Of a stretch of DNA of 64,000 nucleotides, positions 18,730-26,907 are shown piece after piece. The translations under genes were made by a program, and so were the position numbers. The notes under the pieces were generated by a model, which searched no databases, was not told where the DNA came from, and saw only the letters and a list, made by a program, of their open reading frames with translations. How positions within the stretch are numbered: the first letter of the stretch is position 1; every line of letters starts with the position of its first letter. Origin of the DNA: Ditibartonella apis (lineage in GTDB: Bacteria > Pseudomonadota > Alphaproteobacteria > Rhizobiales > Rhizobiaceae); contig NZ_LXYU01000003.1 in assembly GCF_001952075.1 (NCBI RefSeq), positions 62,001-126,000 on the forward strand. The letters are read 5' to 3'.

Positions 18730-19614
18730 TTGACAGACAGGAAATACATCATCGGGGCGAATGCTTATGTAGCACCAGCCCTTGAACCGGCGCTCTACCT
18801 TGTGGCCACACCGATAGGAAATCTCGGCGATATCACCTTGCGGGCAATAGAAACAATTGCCGCTGCCGATGAACTTGCCTGCGAAGACACCAGAGTGACA
18901 CGCATATTGCTTGAGCGTTATGGTATCCATCAAAAGCCGGTTGTTTATCAGGAACATAATGTCGAGGAAGCAGGCAGAAAGCTTCTTGGTGTTCTTGAAG
19001 ATAATCGCTCGGTGGCATTGGTGAGTGACGCCGGTATGCCGCTTATTTCCGACCCCGGTTTCCGGCTTGTTGCCGAGGCGCGCGAAAAAAACATCAAAAT
19101 TGTGCCGGTGCCAGGTGCTTCTGCTGCCTTGACAGCATTGATTGCAACAGGCCTGCCAACCGACAGTTTTTTCTTTTCCGGCTTTCTTCCAACAAAGTCC
19201 ATGCAAAGAAAAGCCCGCCTTGAAGAACTTGGGCTCATTCCCGCTTCATTGATTTTTTACGAATCCCCGCACCGCGTTTCCTCAACTTTGTCCGATATGG
19301 TTGAAATTTTCGGGAAAGATCGGCGTGGCGCGATCTGTCGCGAAATGACCAAAAAGTTCGAGACGGTTGATGTTGCGACACTTTCGGAATTGAAGGAACG
19401 CTATAGCGACGGCAAAAAGATACGAGGGGAAATTGTTATCATTGTCGAACCACCGTCAAAACAGGAAGAAAAATTCGACACGGAAGAAATCGACAAGCTT
19501 CTGACCGACCTTGCAAAAGATTATCCGGCAGCAAAAGCCGCCGCAGAAGCAGCGAAAATGACCGGACACAAAAAAGCCGATCTCTATAAGCGCCTGTTAT
19601 CGCTGAAGGATTAA
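18730..19614 (+). CDS. rsmI: 16S rRNA 2'-O-ribose C1402 methyltransferase RsmI
   Basis: Methylates the 2'-OH of C1402 in the ribosomal P site using SAM. 294 aa with the tetrapyrrole-methylase fold: LVATPIGNLGDITLRA (about residues 26-41), the CEDTRVT motif (about 52-58), LVSDAGMPLISDPG (about 97-110) and FYESPHR (about 177-183). The start is TTG at 18730, only 4 bp after the CoA-transferase stop, suggesting co-transcription. The pairing with yraN downstream is widely conserved. Confidence 0.95.
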   Translation: MTDRKYIIGANAYVAPALEPALYLVATPIGNLGDITLRAIETIAAADELACEDTRVTRILLERYGIHQKPVVYQEHNVEEAGRKLLGVLEDNRSVALVSDAGMPLISDPGFRLVAEAREKNIKIVPVPGASAALTALIATGLPTDSFFFSGFLPTKSMQRKARLEELGLIPASLIFYESPHRVSSTLSDMVEIFGKDRRGAICREMTKKFETVDVATLSELKERYSDGKKIRGEIVIIVEPPSKQEEKFDTEEIDKLLTDLAKDYPAAKAAAEAAKMTGHKKADLYKRLLSLKD

Positions 19615-19703
19615 GCTTTTAAAACAAGATCAAGGCTTGAAAAAGCTTAAGGTGGCTCGAAAAGATTGAGAGGCTCAAGAAGGCCAGAGGATAAGAAGCC
19701 CGC

Positions 19704-19910
19704 CTAACCGAAAAAGACAAGGGCAATGAAAAAGCCCGAGTAACTGAAAGAGATGTGGGGCTTAACAAAATCTGTTAAATTTCTCTGGTCAATTTTTAAA
19801 GTATCGGTTCTCTCACCTTTAAAATATTCGGGGATACGGTCAAAGCATTGTGTTTTTTCAAAAATATTTCTGTATAAATCTTTATTCTTGTGAGTAAATA
19901 GATGTGTCAT
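19704..19910 (-). CDS. Small hypothetical protein between rsmI and yraN
   Basis: 68-aa frame on the strand opposite to its neighbours, starting MTHLFTHKNKDLYRNI. Support comes from a good ribosome-binding site (AAGGAGAG 4-5 bp before the ATG at 19910) and an ordinary amino-acid composition: hydrophilic with a hydrophobic C-terminal tail FSYSGFFIALVFFG. The family is not recognised. It is unusual because it splits the otherwise same-strand rsmI-yraN pair. The frame also runs upstream over the yraN start, but the ATG at 19910 fits the Shine-Dalgarno best. Confidence 0.5.
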   Translation of the reverse strand: MTHLFTHKNKDLYRNIFEKTQCFDRIPEYFKGERTDTLKIDQRNLTDFVKPHISFSYSGFFIALVFFG

Positions 19911-19938
19911 TTGTCTCTCCTTTTCATGAAACAGGATC

Positions 19939-20307
19939 ATGAACAAAAAACGCAAGCAGGAAACCTATTTACGCGGAATTTATGCTGAAAGGCTTGCGGG
20001 TTTATGGCTGCAAATGAAGGGCTATCATATTGCGGCACGCCGGTTTGAAACCCGTTTTGGCGAAATTGATATTATAGCGCGGCGCGGCAATGTCATTGCC
20101 ATTGTTGAAGTGAAAGCCCGCCCCACCATCAAAGAGGCGATGGAAGCGGTTAAAACAGCAAGTGAAAAACGTTTTGACAATGCAGCCAATATATTTCTCG
20201 CGCGTCAGCCCGACCGCAAAAAATTGCGGCTGCGCTATGATTTGATTGCGATCAGCCCGTGGAAATTTCCCCGTCATATAGAGTCGTTCTTTCAACCGGA
20301 AAATTGA
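19939..20307 (+). CDS. yraN: UPF0102 family endonuclease-like protein YraN
   Basis: 122-aa cytosolic protein of the YraN family, a restriction-endonuclease (PD-(D/E)xK) fold of unproven substrate. The nuclease core is visible as FGEIDIIARRGNVIAIVEVKAR (about residues 40-61), with Asp44 and the E-x-K pair in VEVKAR. The N-terminal Y-RGIYAERLAGLWLQMKGY helix is typical. It normally pairs with rsmI, as here. Confidence 0.9.
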   Translation: MNKKRKQETYLRGIYAERLAGLWLQMKGYHIAARRFETRFGEIDIIARRGNVIAIVEVKARPTIKEAMEAVKTASEKRFDNAANIFLARQPDRKKLRLRYDLIAISPWKFPRHIESFFQPEN

Positions 20308-20608
20308 AAAACAACAAGCGGGAAAGATAACCGGCAATTGCGGTTTGGCAAGTTCAGTTTGTTCAGCATAAACGGTGTTGTTCATAAAAGCTTCTGCAAT
20401 AAATAGAGTGTAATAGCTTTAACGACGAAAAGTTCGGGAGAGGAAAAACGGTTCCATGAAAGACACTTCGCGAAGAGACGCATTGTTGAAGAGGCACGAA
20501 CGAAAAAAACATTTTGTTTTTCTCTTTCATGCGTTAGAAGGAAAGAAACATCGAGTAGCCGGACTTTGATTTAAGAAGAATTGCAAGCCCGCTTGAAGAG
20601 GATTGATT
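20308..20608. other. Gap after yraN
   Basis: About 300 bp with no gene seen. It holds only the leader of the small membrane protein gene, with a GAAGAGG element just before its ATG. Confidence 0.5.
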
Positions 20609-20854
20609 ATGGACGATTATGAGAAGTTCGCAACCGGTCTTATAATAGTTTTTGGTGCGTTGATTATCGGTGGCCTGATGGCTGCCCATCTTGTTGCCTT
20701 GAACCGCGCCGGTTTTATGTTTGCATTAAGCGCCGGTATTATGGGCTGGTTTTCTGCTTTCGCAATTCTGTTCGACAAGAAAAAAGCCTATCTTATTTTG
20801 ATAATTCTGTCAGTTTTGTGTGTCGCTTGCTCTATCGGTATTTTTGTCCGGTGA
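20609..20854 (+). CDS. Small integral membrane protein, unknown
   Basis: 81-aa protein with three predicted TM helices: about residues 8-29 (FATGLIIVFGALIIGGLMAAHL), 34-52 and 58-79. These leave almost no soluble part; a short KKKA cytoplasmic turn separates the last two. The ATG at 20609 has GAAGAGG upstream; a TTG two codons earlier is in frame. I do not recognise the family. It is followed by a strong intrinsic terminator, so it forms a single-gene transcript before metH. Confidence 0.6.
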   Translation: MDDYEKFATGLIIVFGALIIGGLMAAHLVALNRAGFMFALSAGIMGWFSAFAILFDKKKAYLILIILSVLCVACSIGIFVR

Positions 20855-20880
20855 CGATCACAAAAAGTTTTATTAAAAAG

Positions 20881-20907
20881 GCGCCGGTTTTTACCGGCGT
20901 TTTTTAT
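20881..20907 (+). terminator. Rho-independent terminator
   Basis: gCGCCGGtttttaCCGGCG followed by TTTTTTATT: a 6-bp GC stem with a 5-nt loop and a six-T run, 27 bp after the membrane-protein stop. Confidence 0.85.
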
Positions 20908-20927
20908 TTCTATTCTTGGAATTTATT

Positions 20928-20949
20928 GACATAAAGAAATCTTTATGTC
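20928..20949. promoter_or_regulatory. Perfect 22-bp inverted-repeat operator upstream of metH
   Basis: GACATAAAGA-AA-TCTTTATGTC is a perfect 10-bp inverted repeat, 18 bp before the first metH start. TTGACA at 20926-20931 overlaps its left arm and could be a -35 box. Position and sequence resemble the operators used by the ArsR-family SAM-cycle regulator SahR in Alphaproteobacteria (recalled, not checked), so repression of metH in response to S-adenosylhomocysteine is the working hypothesis. Confidence 0.7.
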
Positions 20950-20966
20950 ACTCATGACCGGCTGAT

Positions 20967-23900
20967 ATGAAAGGTTTCCCCGCTATGTCGCATATTGTCG
21001 AAAAGTCATCTTCCGGCGAAGAGAAAGCCTCGGGCAAGACATCAAATCCCGATAAATCAAATCCCGTAGAAAAATTGTTCGGTCAAACGGAAAAGCCGAA
21101 AAACCGTTCGGAAGAATTGCGCCAATTGGCGCGCGAGCGCATTCTTATTCTTGATGGCGCGATGGGAACGCAAATCCAGTCTTTCCATTTTGACGAAGAA
21201 CATTTCCGTGGCGAGCGGTTTGTCGCCTGTAGCTGCGCCCTTCAAGGCAATAACGACCTTTTGACATTGAGCCAGCCGAAAGCCATTGAAGACATCCATT
21301 TGCGCTATGCTTTGGCCGGCGCCGACATTCTGGAAACCAATACATTTTCTTCAACCACCATTGCACAAGCCGATTATGGCATGGAAAATATGGTCTACGA
21401 GCTTAACCGTGACGGCGCCCGTCTTGCGCGTCGTGCAGCCTTGCAGGCCGAAGAGAAAGACGGCAAGCCGCGCTTTGTTGCCGGCTCCATTGGCCCCACC
21501 AATAAGACCGCGTCGATTTCGCCAGATGTCAACAATCCGGGTTTTCGTGCCATTACCTTTGATGAATTGCGTATTGCCTATGGCGAGCAGATCAATGCAC
21601 TGATTGATGGCGGGGTTGACCTGCTTCTCATTGAAACGATCTTCGATACGCTCAATGCCAAAGCGGCTATTTTTGCTGCCAAAGAAGTTTTTGCCAAAAA
21701 AAATATCGAATTGCCGATCATGATTTCCGGCACGATTACCGATATGTCGGGGCGCACACTTTCAGGACAGACGCCGACAGCCTTTCTTTATTCGGTTGCC
21801 CATGCCAAGCCGTTTTCTGTCGGGCTTAATTGTGCTTTGGGCGCAAAGGCCATGCTGCCACTCGTCAAGGAAATGGCCGCCAATACAGAAGAACTGATTT
21901 GTGTTTATCCGAATGCCGGTTTGCCCAATGCCTTTGGCGGTTATGATGAAACGCCGGAAATTATGGCAAAAGAACTTGGAGAATATGCGCGGGAAGGTGT
22001 CATCAACATTGTCGGCGGTTGCTGCGGAACCACGCCCGATCATATTCGCGCCATTGCCGAAGCGGTCAAACCGTTCAAACCGAGGAAGCCCAAACCGCAA
22101 GAAAAGCTTTTGCATTTGTCGGGTCTCGAACCGTTTACACTCACCCACGACATTCCTTTCGTCAATATTGGCGAGCGCACCAATGTTACGGGGTCGGCAC
22201 GTTTTCGCAAACTCATAACCAATAATGATTATACGGCTGCTCTTGATGTCGCGCGCAATCAAGTGGAAAACGGCGCGCAGGTCATCGACATCAATATGGA
22301 TGAAGGCTTGATTGATTCCGTTGCGGCCATGCGCAAATTCTTAAATCTTCTTGCCTCAGAGCCCGATATTTCCCGTGTTCCTGTCATGATTGATTCATCA
22401 AAATGGGAAGTTATCGAAGCCGGTCTTCAATGTGTGCAGGGAAAATCCATCGTCAACTCGATTTCCTTGAAAGAGGGCGAAGAAAAGTTTATCGAACACG
22501 CAAAACTTGCTTCCCGTTACGGGGCGGCCGTTGTGGTTATGGCTTTTGATGAAAAAGGCCAGGCCGACACCGAACAACGCAAGGTTTCAATCTGCGAGCG
22601 CGCTTATAGGATTCTTGTCGACAAGGTCGGTTTTCCGCCTCAGGATATTATTTTCGACCCCAATATTTTCGCCATTGCCACCGGCATTGACGAGCACAAC
22701 AATTACGCCGTCGATTTTATCGAAGCGACCAAGGAAATTCGCAAAAAATTGCCCTATTGCCATATTTCCGGCGGGGTCTCCAATCTGTCATTCTCGTTCC
22801 GCGGTAACGAGCCGGTTCGCGAGGCGATGCATTCGGTCTTTCTTTATCGGGCAATTGCCGCCGGTATGGATATGGGCATTGTCAATGCCGGACAATTGGC
22901 GGTTTACGATACAATCGAACCGAAGCTTAAAAAAGCCTGTGAAGATGTGATCCTCAATAAGGACGCAGGCGCAACCGAACGCCTGCTTGCTCTAGCGGAA
23001 GAATATCGCGGCAAGGCCGGTGGCGGCGTTAAAAAGGAAAAAGACTTGAGCTGGCGACAATTGCCGGTGGAAAAGCGCCTTGAACATGCTCTTGTCAACG
23101 GCATTACCGAATATATCGACGCCGATACCGAAGAAGCACGCCAAAAAGCCGAACGCCCGCTTGATGTCATTGAAGGGCCGCTTATGGCCGGTATGAATGT
23201 GGTGGGCGATCTATTCGGTTCGGGCAAAATGTTTTTGCCGCAGGTGGTGAAATCCGCCCGCGTGATGAAGCAGGCTGTGGCCATTCTTCTTCCCTATATG
23301 GAAGAGGAAAAGCGTAAAAACGGTGGGGAAGGCCACCAGAGTGCGGGTAAAATTATTCTCGCAACTGTCAAAGGCGATGTTCACGATATTGGCAAAAACA
23401 TCGTCGGCGTTGTGCTTGCCTGCAATAATTACGAGATTATCGACCTTGGTGTGATGGTTCCCGCACAAACCATTCTCGATGCGGCGCGGCGTGAAAAGGC
23501 CGATGCAATCGGTCTTTCCGGCCTCATTACACCTTCACTTGATGAAATGGTCAATGTTGCCCATGAAATGGAAAGTCAGGGCTTCGACATTCCCTTGTTA
23601 ATCGGTGGGGCAACAACAAGCCGCGTTCACACGGCCGTCAAGATCAACCCGCAATATCACCGCGGGCAGAGTGTCTATGTGCTTGATGCAAGTCGGGCGG
23701 TGGGAGTTGTTTCATCGCTTCTTTCCCCGCAAACAAAAACCGAAACAATCAAAAAAATCCGTGAGGAATATGCCAAGCTTGCCGCCGCCCATGAAAAGGG
23801 CGAACAACAAAAGACCCGCGTTTCCTTAAGCGAAGCGCGCGCCAATGCGTTGAAACTCGATTTCAAGAATTATAAACCGGTCAAGCCGACATTTCTTGGT

Positions 23901-24803
23901 GTCAAAAAATTCGACGATTGGGATCTTGCCGAACTTTCCACCTATTTCGACTGGACACCGTTTTTCCAGAGCTGGGAATTGCGTGGGCGTTTTCCGGCAA
24001 TTCTTGATGATGAAAAGCAGGGCGCAACAGCCCGCCAGCTTTATGACGACGCGCAAAAAATGCTTAAAAAAATCATTGCCGGAAAATGGTTCCACCCGAA
24101 AGCGGTGATCGGCTTCTGGCCGGCAAACCGCGTTGGTGACGACATCCGCATTTATACTGACGAAACAAGAAAACACGAGCGGGCAACTTTCTTCACTTTG
24201 CGCCAGCAATTGCAGCGGCGCGAGGGAAAGCCCAATCTTGCTCTGGCCGATTTTGTTGCTCCTGTCGGCACACCCGATTATCTCGGCGGTTTCGTGGTAA
24301 CGAGCGGCTTTGGCGAGGACGAAATTGCCGAACGGTTCAAACGCGAAAACGACGATTATTCCTCCATTCTTGTCAAAGCTCTGGCCGACCGTTTTGCCGA
24401 AGCTTTTGCCGAATGTCTGCATGAACGCGTTCGCAAAGTCTATTGGGGATATGCGGCCGATGAAAATTCGACAAAGGAAGACCTGATTGCCGAAAATTAT
24501 CGTGGCATACGTCCGGCTCCCGGCTATCCCGCACAGCCCGATCATACCGAAAAAGGCACATTGTTCGAGCTTCTTGATGCGACAAAAAATACCGGTGTGG
24601 AACTCACCGAAAGTTACGCCATGTGGCCTGGCTCGTCGGTTGCCGGACTTTATTTTTCCCATCCCGACAGCTATTATTTCGGCGTTGCCAAGGTCGAACG
24701 CGATCAGGTTGAAGATTATGCAGAAAGAAAAGCAATGCCGGTGAGCGAAGTCGAACGCTGGCTTGGCCCGATATTGAATTACGAGGTTAAAAGAGACAAA
24801 TGA
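20967..24803 (+). CDS. metH: Cobalamin-dependent methionine synthase
   Basis: Transfers the methyl group of 5-methyl-tetrahydrofolate to homocysteine through cob(I)alamin. The 1278-aa protein has all four modules: the homocysteine-binding barrel (about 45-360) with zinc ligands in GLNCALG and [10 protein letters not shown], the pterin-binding barrel (about 390-650), the B12 cap and Rossmann domain (about 690-900) with the lower-ligand motif [10 protein letters not shown] (about 805-814), and the SAM-dependent reactivation domain (about 940-1260; [25 protein letters not shown]). The first approximately 35 residues are a charged extension; Met7 is an alternative start. Its stop overlaps the next gene (ATGA). 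Confidence 0.97.
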   Translation: MKGFPAMSHIVEKSSSGEEKASGKTSNPDKSNPVEKLFGQTEKPKNRSEELRQLARERILILDGAMGTQIQSFHFDEEHFRGERFVACSCALQGNNDLLTLSQPKAIEDIHLRYALAGADILETNTFSSTTIAQADYGMENMVYELNRDGARLARRAALQAEEKDGKPRFVAGSIGPTNKTASISPDVNNPGFRAITFDELRIAYGEQINALIDGGVDLLLIETIFDTLNAKAAIFAAKEVFAKKNIELPIMISGTITDMSGRTLSGQTPTAFLYSVAHAKPFSVGLNCALGAKAMLPLVKEMAANTEELICVYPNAGLPNAFGGYDETPEIMAKELGEYAREGVINIVGGCCGTTPDHIRAIAEAVKPFKPRKPKPQEKLLHLSGLEPFTLTHDIPFVNIGERTNVTGSARFRKLITNNDYTAALDVARNQVENGAQVIDINMDEGLIDSVAAMRKFLNLLASEPDISRVPVMIDSSKWEVIEAGLQCVQGKSIVNSISLKEGEEKFIEHAKLASRYGAAVVVMAFDEKGQADTEQRKVSICERAYRILVDKVGFPPQDIIFDPNIFAIATGIDEHNNYAVDFIEATKEIRKKLPYCHISGGVSNLSFSFRGNEPVREAMHSVFLYRAIAAGMDMGIVNAGQLAVYDTIEPKLKKACEDVILNKDAGATERLLALAEEYRGKAGGGVKKEKDLSWRQLPVEKRLEHALVNGITEYIDADTEEARQKAERPLDVIEGPLMAGMNVVGDLFGSGKMFLPQVVKSARVMKQAVAILLPYMEEEKRKNGGEGHQSAGKIILATVKGDVHDIGKNIVGVVLACNNYEIIDLGVMVPAQTILDAARREKADAIGLSGLITPSLDEMVNVAHEMESQGFDIPLLIGGATTSRVHTAVKINPQYHRGQSVYVLDASRAVGVVSSLLSPQTKTETIKKIREEYAKLAAAHEKGEQQKTRVSLSEARANALKLDFKNYKPVKPTFLGVKKFDDWDLAELSTYFDWTPFFQSWELRGRFPAILDDEKQGATARQLYDDAQKMLKKIIAGKWFHPKAVIGFWPANRVGDDIRIYTDETRKHERATFFTLRQQLQRREGKPNLALADFVAPVGTPDYLGGFVVTSGFGEDEIAERFKRENDDYSSILVKALADRFAEAFAECLHERVRKVYWGYAADENSTKEDLIAENYRGIRPAPGYPAQPDHTEKGTLFELLDATKNTGVELTESYAMWPGSSVAGLYFSHPDSYYFGVAKVERDQVEDYAERKAMPVSEVERWLGPILNYEVKRDK

Positions 24804-25564
24804 AACTAGGTTTTATCGGTACAGGAACCATTGCCTCGGCCATGGTGGAAGGCTTGATGAAGAGCGATCCTCCGGTGGAACAAATTACGGTTTCACCCAG
24901 AAATGCCGACCGCGCGGCACATCTTGCCAAACTTTATGACAAGGTGAAAATCGGCAAAGACAATCAGGATGTCATCGACCAGAGCGATGATGTTTTCATT
25001 TGTCTAAGAAGCCAGATTGCCGAGGAAGAATTAAAAAAGCTCGATTTTTCTAAAACAAAAACAGTTATTTCGGTTATTGCTATGGCAACGGCAACCGAGA
25101 CCGAAAAATGGATTGGCAAAAAGGTTTTTCGCGTAATGCCGCTTCCCTTTGTTGCCGAAGCCAAAGGCGTTACGGCAATTTATCCCGATAATCCTGAATT
25201 GAAGAAAATTTTCAATGCAATGGGTGGGGCAATCGCTGTCAAGGATGAAAGCCAGTTTGCATTGATGATGACGGCCGGCTCTCTGATGGGCGTCTATTTC
25301 AATTTCATCGAAACAGCAAACCGTTGGTTTGAAAAAAACGGGCTTGATGAAAGCCAGTCGGCACCATTTCTTGCCTCAATGTTTGGCAATCTTGCCGACG
25401 AGGCGCGAAAAGTAGAGAAGCCCGATTTTACTAAATTGGAAGCCGAATATTCGACCAAAAAAGGTACGAACGAGCTGGTCTCCCAATATTTCACCGATCA
25501 TGGTGGCAGAGAAGCCTTAACCGGCGGCCTTGATGAAGCATTCAAACGTATCAAGGGCGAGTAA
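24800..25564 (+). CDS. proC: Pyrroline-5-carboxylate reductase family protein
   Basis: 254-aa Rossmann-fold reductase resembling ProC, which makes proline from P5C with NAD(P)H. The dinucleotide-binding motif [14 protein letters not shown] is at residues 5-18; [19 protein letters not shown] (about 112-130) corresponds to the usual RxMPN segment, but here Asn is replaced (MPLP). The C-terminal helical domain contains [15 protein letters not shown]. The missing MPN motif means the substrate may differ from P5C. ATG overlaps the metH TGA by 4 bp, so it is translationally coupled to metH. Confidence 0.75.
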   Translation: MKLGFIGTGTIASAMVEGLMKSDPPVEQITVSPRNADRAAHLAKLYDKVKIGKDNQDVIDQSDDVFICLRSQIAEEELKKLDFSKTKTVISVIAMATATETEKWIGKKVFRVMPLPFVAEAKGVTAIYPDNPELKKIFNAMGGAIAVKDESQFALMMTAGSLMGVYFNFIETANRWFEKNGLDESQSAPFLASMFGNLADEARKVEKPDFTKLEAEYSTKKGTNELVSQYFTDHGGREALTGGLDEAFKRIKGE

Positions 25565-25617
25565 GGCGCTTGAAAGCAATCAAGCTCCGTTTCAGTGCGA
25601 AAGCAGGTTGATAACAA

Positions 25618-25644
25618 TGCCCGCGTGTTAAAGCTCCGCGGGCA
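25618..25644. terminator. GC-rich stem-loop between convergent genes
   Basis: TGCCCGCG-N11-CGCGGGCA is a perfect 8-bp inverted repeat lying between the plus-strand proC-like gene and the minus-strand cysteine-rich gene. No clear T-run follows on either strand, so it may be a weak or factor-assisted terminator. Confidence 0.45.
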
Positions 25645-25738
25645 TAGTTACGGCCTATTTAAAAAGCTGTTGGTTCAGGGCTTTCAGCAATTTTTGCGGC
25701 CGGTTTTCGCGATTCATTGCATTTTTCAAGAATTGCTT

Positions 25739-26074
25739 TCAGTGGGGAAGGTAGCTTTTCCGTCCGCTATCCGAATAGCAATAATGTCCACCTCTGGGGC
25801 CAACGCAATAGGTTCCCGATCGGCAAGAACAATTTCCCGATGATGGTTCCATAAGAGACGGGCTGCTTTCCAAAGATTGGCTGTTTGTTGAACTGCCGCC
25901 CATATAGGCCGAACAATCTTTGGTCGATGCGCTGGTTGAACCGTCATTACAGATAAAGGTTCTGCCTACACAATGGGAAATGCCGCCTTTCCGGCCTGAA
26001 CACGGTGTATTTGCCGCAGCAAGTTCCGGCAATGAAGCCGTGAAAACAATGAAGATCACCAAAATATATTTCAT
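25739..26074 (-). CDS. Secreted cysteine-rich small protein
   Basis: 111-aa protein with a clear signal peptide (MKYILVIFIVFTASLPELAAA) and a small mature part. The mature part has about eight cysteines: the CNDGSTSASTKDC segment (about residues 42-54), a Ser-rich linker and a C-terminal CVGPRGGHYCYSDSGRKSYL. The latter resembles the GPRGG-Cys-Tyr-x-Gly-x-K-x-Y motif seen in many small secreted or phage basic proteins. Disulphide-bonded periplasmic or extracellular protein is likely; function unknown. It is convergent with the proC-like gene. Confidence 0.7.
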   Translation of the reverse strand: MKYILVIFIVFTASLPELAAANTPCSGRKGGISHCVGRTFICNDGSTSASTKDCSAYMGGSSTNSQSLESSPSLMEPSSGNCSCRSGTYCVGPRGGHYCYSDSGRKSYLPH

Positions 26075-26423
26075 AGTCTATTCCCCCGTGGGGATATCGT
26101 AATACTCGAAATAATTTTTTTGCAATCAATTTCGATTTTGACGGGAGAAAAGCGGGATTTCTGCAAAAATTGTTCAATAATGTGGTCGTTATTTCCGGCT
26201 ATGAAATGCTATCCGAAATAGTTACCCGTTCCGGCTTTTTAAAATTTTTTAGCCGCAATCATTTGTTCTATTAGCGTTTATCCGAACTCTGTCCGATCGT
26301 TAAAGCCGGTTTTTTCATTCCTCATCAAAGCGAAGATGAACGGAAGATTAACAAAATGTTCAGGATAAGTTCAGCTAACAAGGCGCAAGATGTGTTTCAA
26401 GAATCGTTAAAAGGATATCTCGC
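26075..26423. other. Divergent intergenic region
   Basis: About 350 bp between two divergently read secreted-protein genes. It must hold both promoters; no recognisable operator was seen. Confidence 0.5.
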
Positions 26424-26672
26424 ATGAGAAAACTGATTGTTATTCTTTTAAGTCTCGCAATGACAGTGCCCCTTTGTGGTGCACTTTCTGCAAAGGCCGA
26501 TGTTTATCCTGTCATCATCGTTGAGGACGGTCATCATCATTATGACCGCTATCATCATCGCTATCCGCCGCATCGTCGCCATTTCGAGCACCGGCATTTT
26601 TATCCGGCTCCGCCGCCACCGCCGCCCCATTATGACCCGCGGCCCTGGCACCCGCATCCTCATTGGTATTGA
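26424..26672 (+). CDS. Secreted histidine/proline/tyrosine-rich protein
   Basis: 82-aa protein with an N-terminal signal peptide (MRKLIVILLSLAMTVPLCGALSAKA) and a mature region made almost only of His, Pro, Tyr and Arg. It contains HHHYDRYHHRYPPHRRHFEH, then a PPPPPP run and ending PWHPHPHWY. Around 16 histidines in about 57 residues suggest metal (Ni/Zn/Cu) binding in the periplasm (inference). Similar His-rich small exported proteins are common in Rhizobiales but unassigned. A strong terminator follows. Confidence 0.75.
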   Translation: MRKLIVILLSLAMTVPLCGALSAKADVYPVIIVEDGHHHYDRYHHRYPPHRRHFEHRHFYPAPPPPPPHYDPRPWHPHPHWY

Positions 26673-26715
26673 TATGTTGTCATAAAACAATCAATCACCG
26701 GAACCCCGATAAAAG

Positions 26716-26750
26716 CCCGTTTGGCAACACACGCCGGACGGGTTTTTTAT
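26716..26750 (+). terminator. Rho-independent terminator
   Basis: CCCGTTTGGC-aacacac-GCCGGACGGG (10-bp stem with two U-G pairs) followed by TTTTTTATTG, 43 bp after the His-rich protein stop. Confidence 0.85.
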
Positions 26751-26907
26751 TGTTTTCTTGAATTTTGCGTCTCACACTTTTCCGCCTGAAGTCGGATCGT
26801 CCGGTTTTAAACGTGGCAATTCTTGTCCCCGTTTTGACGACGAATATGAAAATCATGAGCGGCGTTGAATGGGGCAGGCAGATTTTAAGGAAATGACCGG
26901 CGAGGTT

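Noticed and set aside
21762-24662. Several long minus-strand frames
   Set aside because: Shadows of metH.
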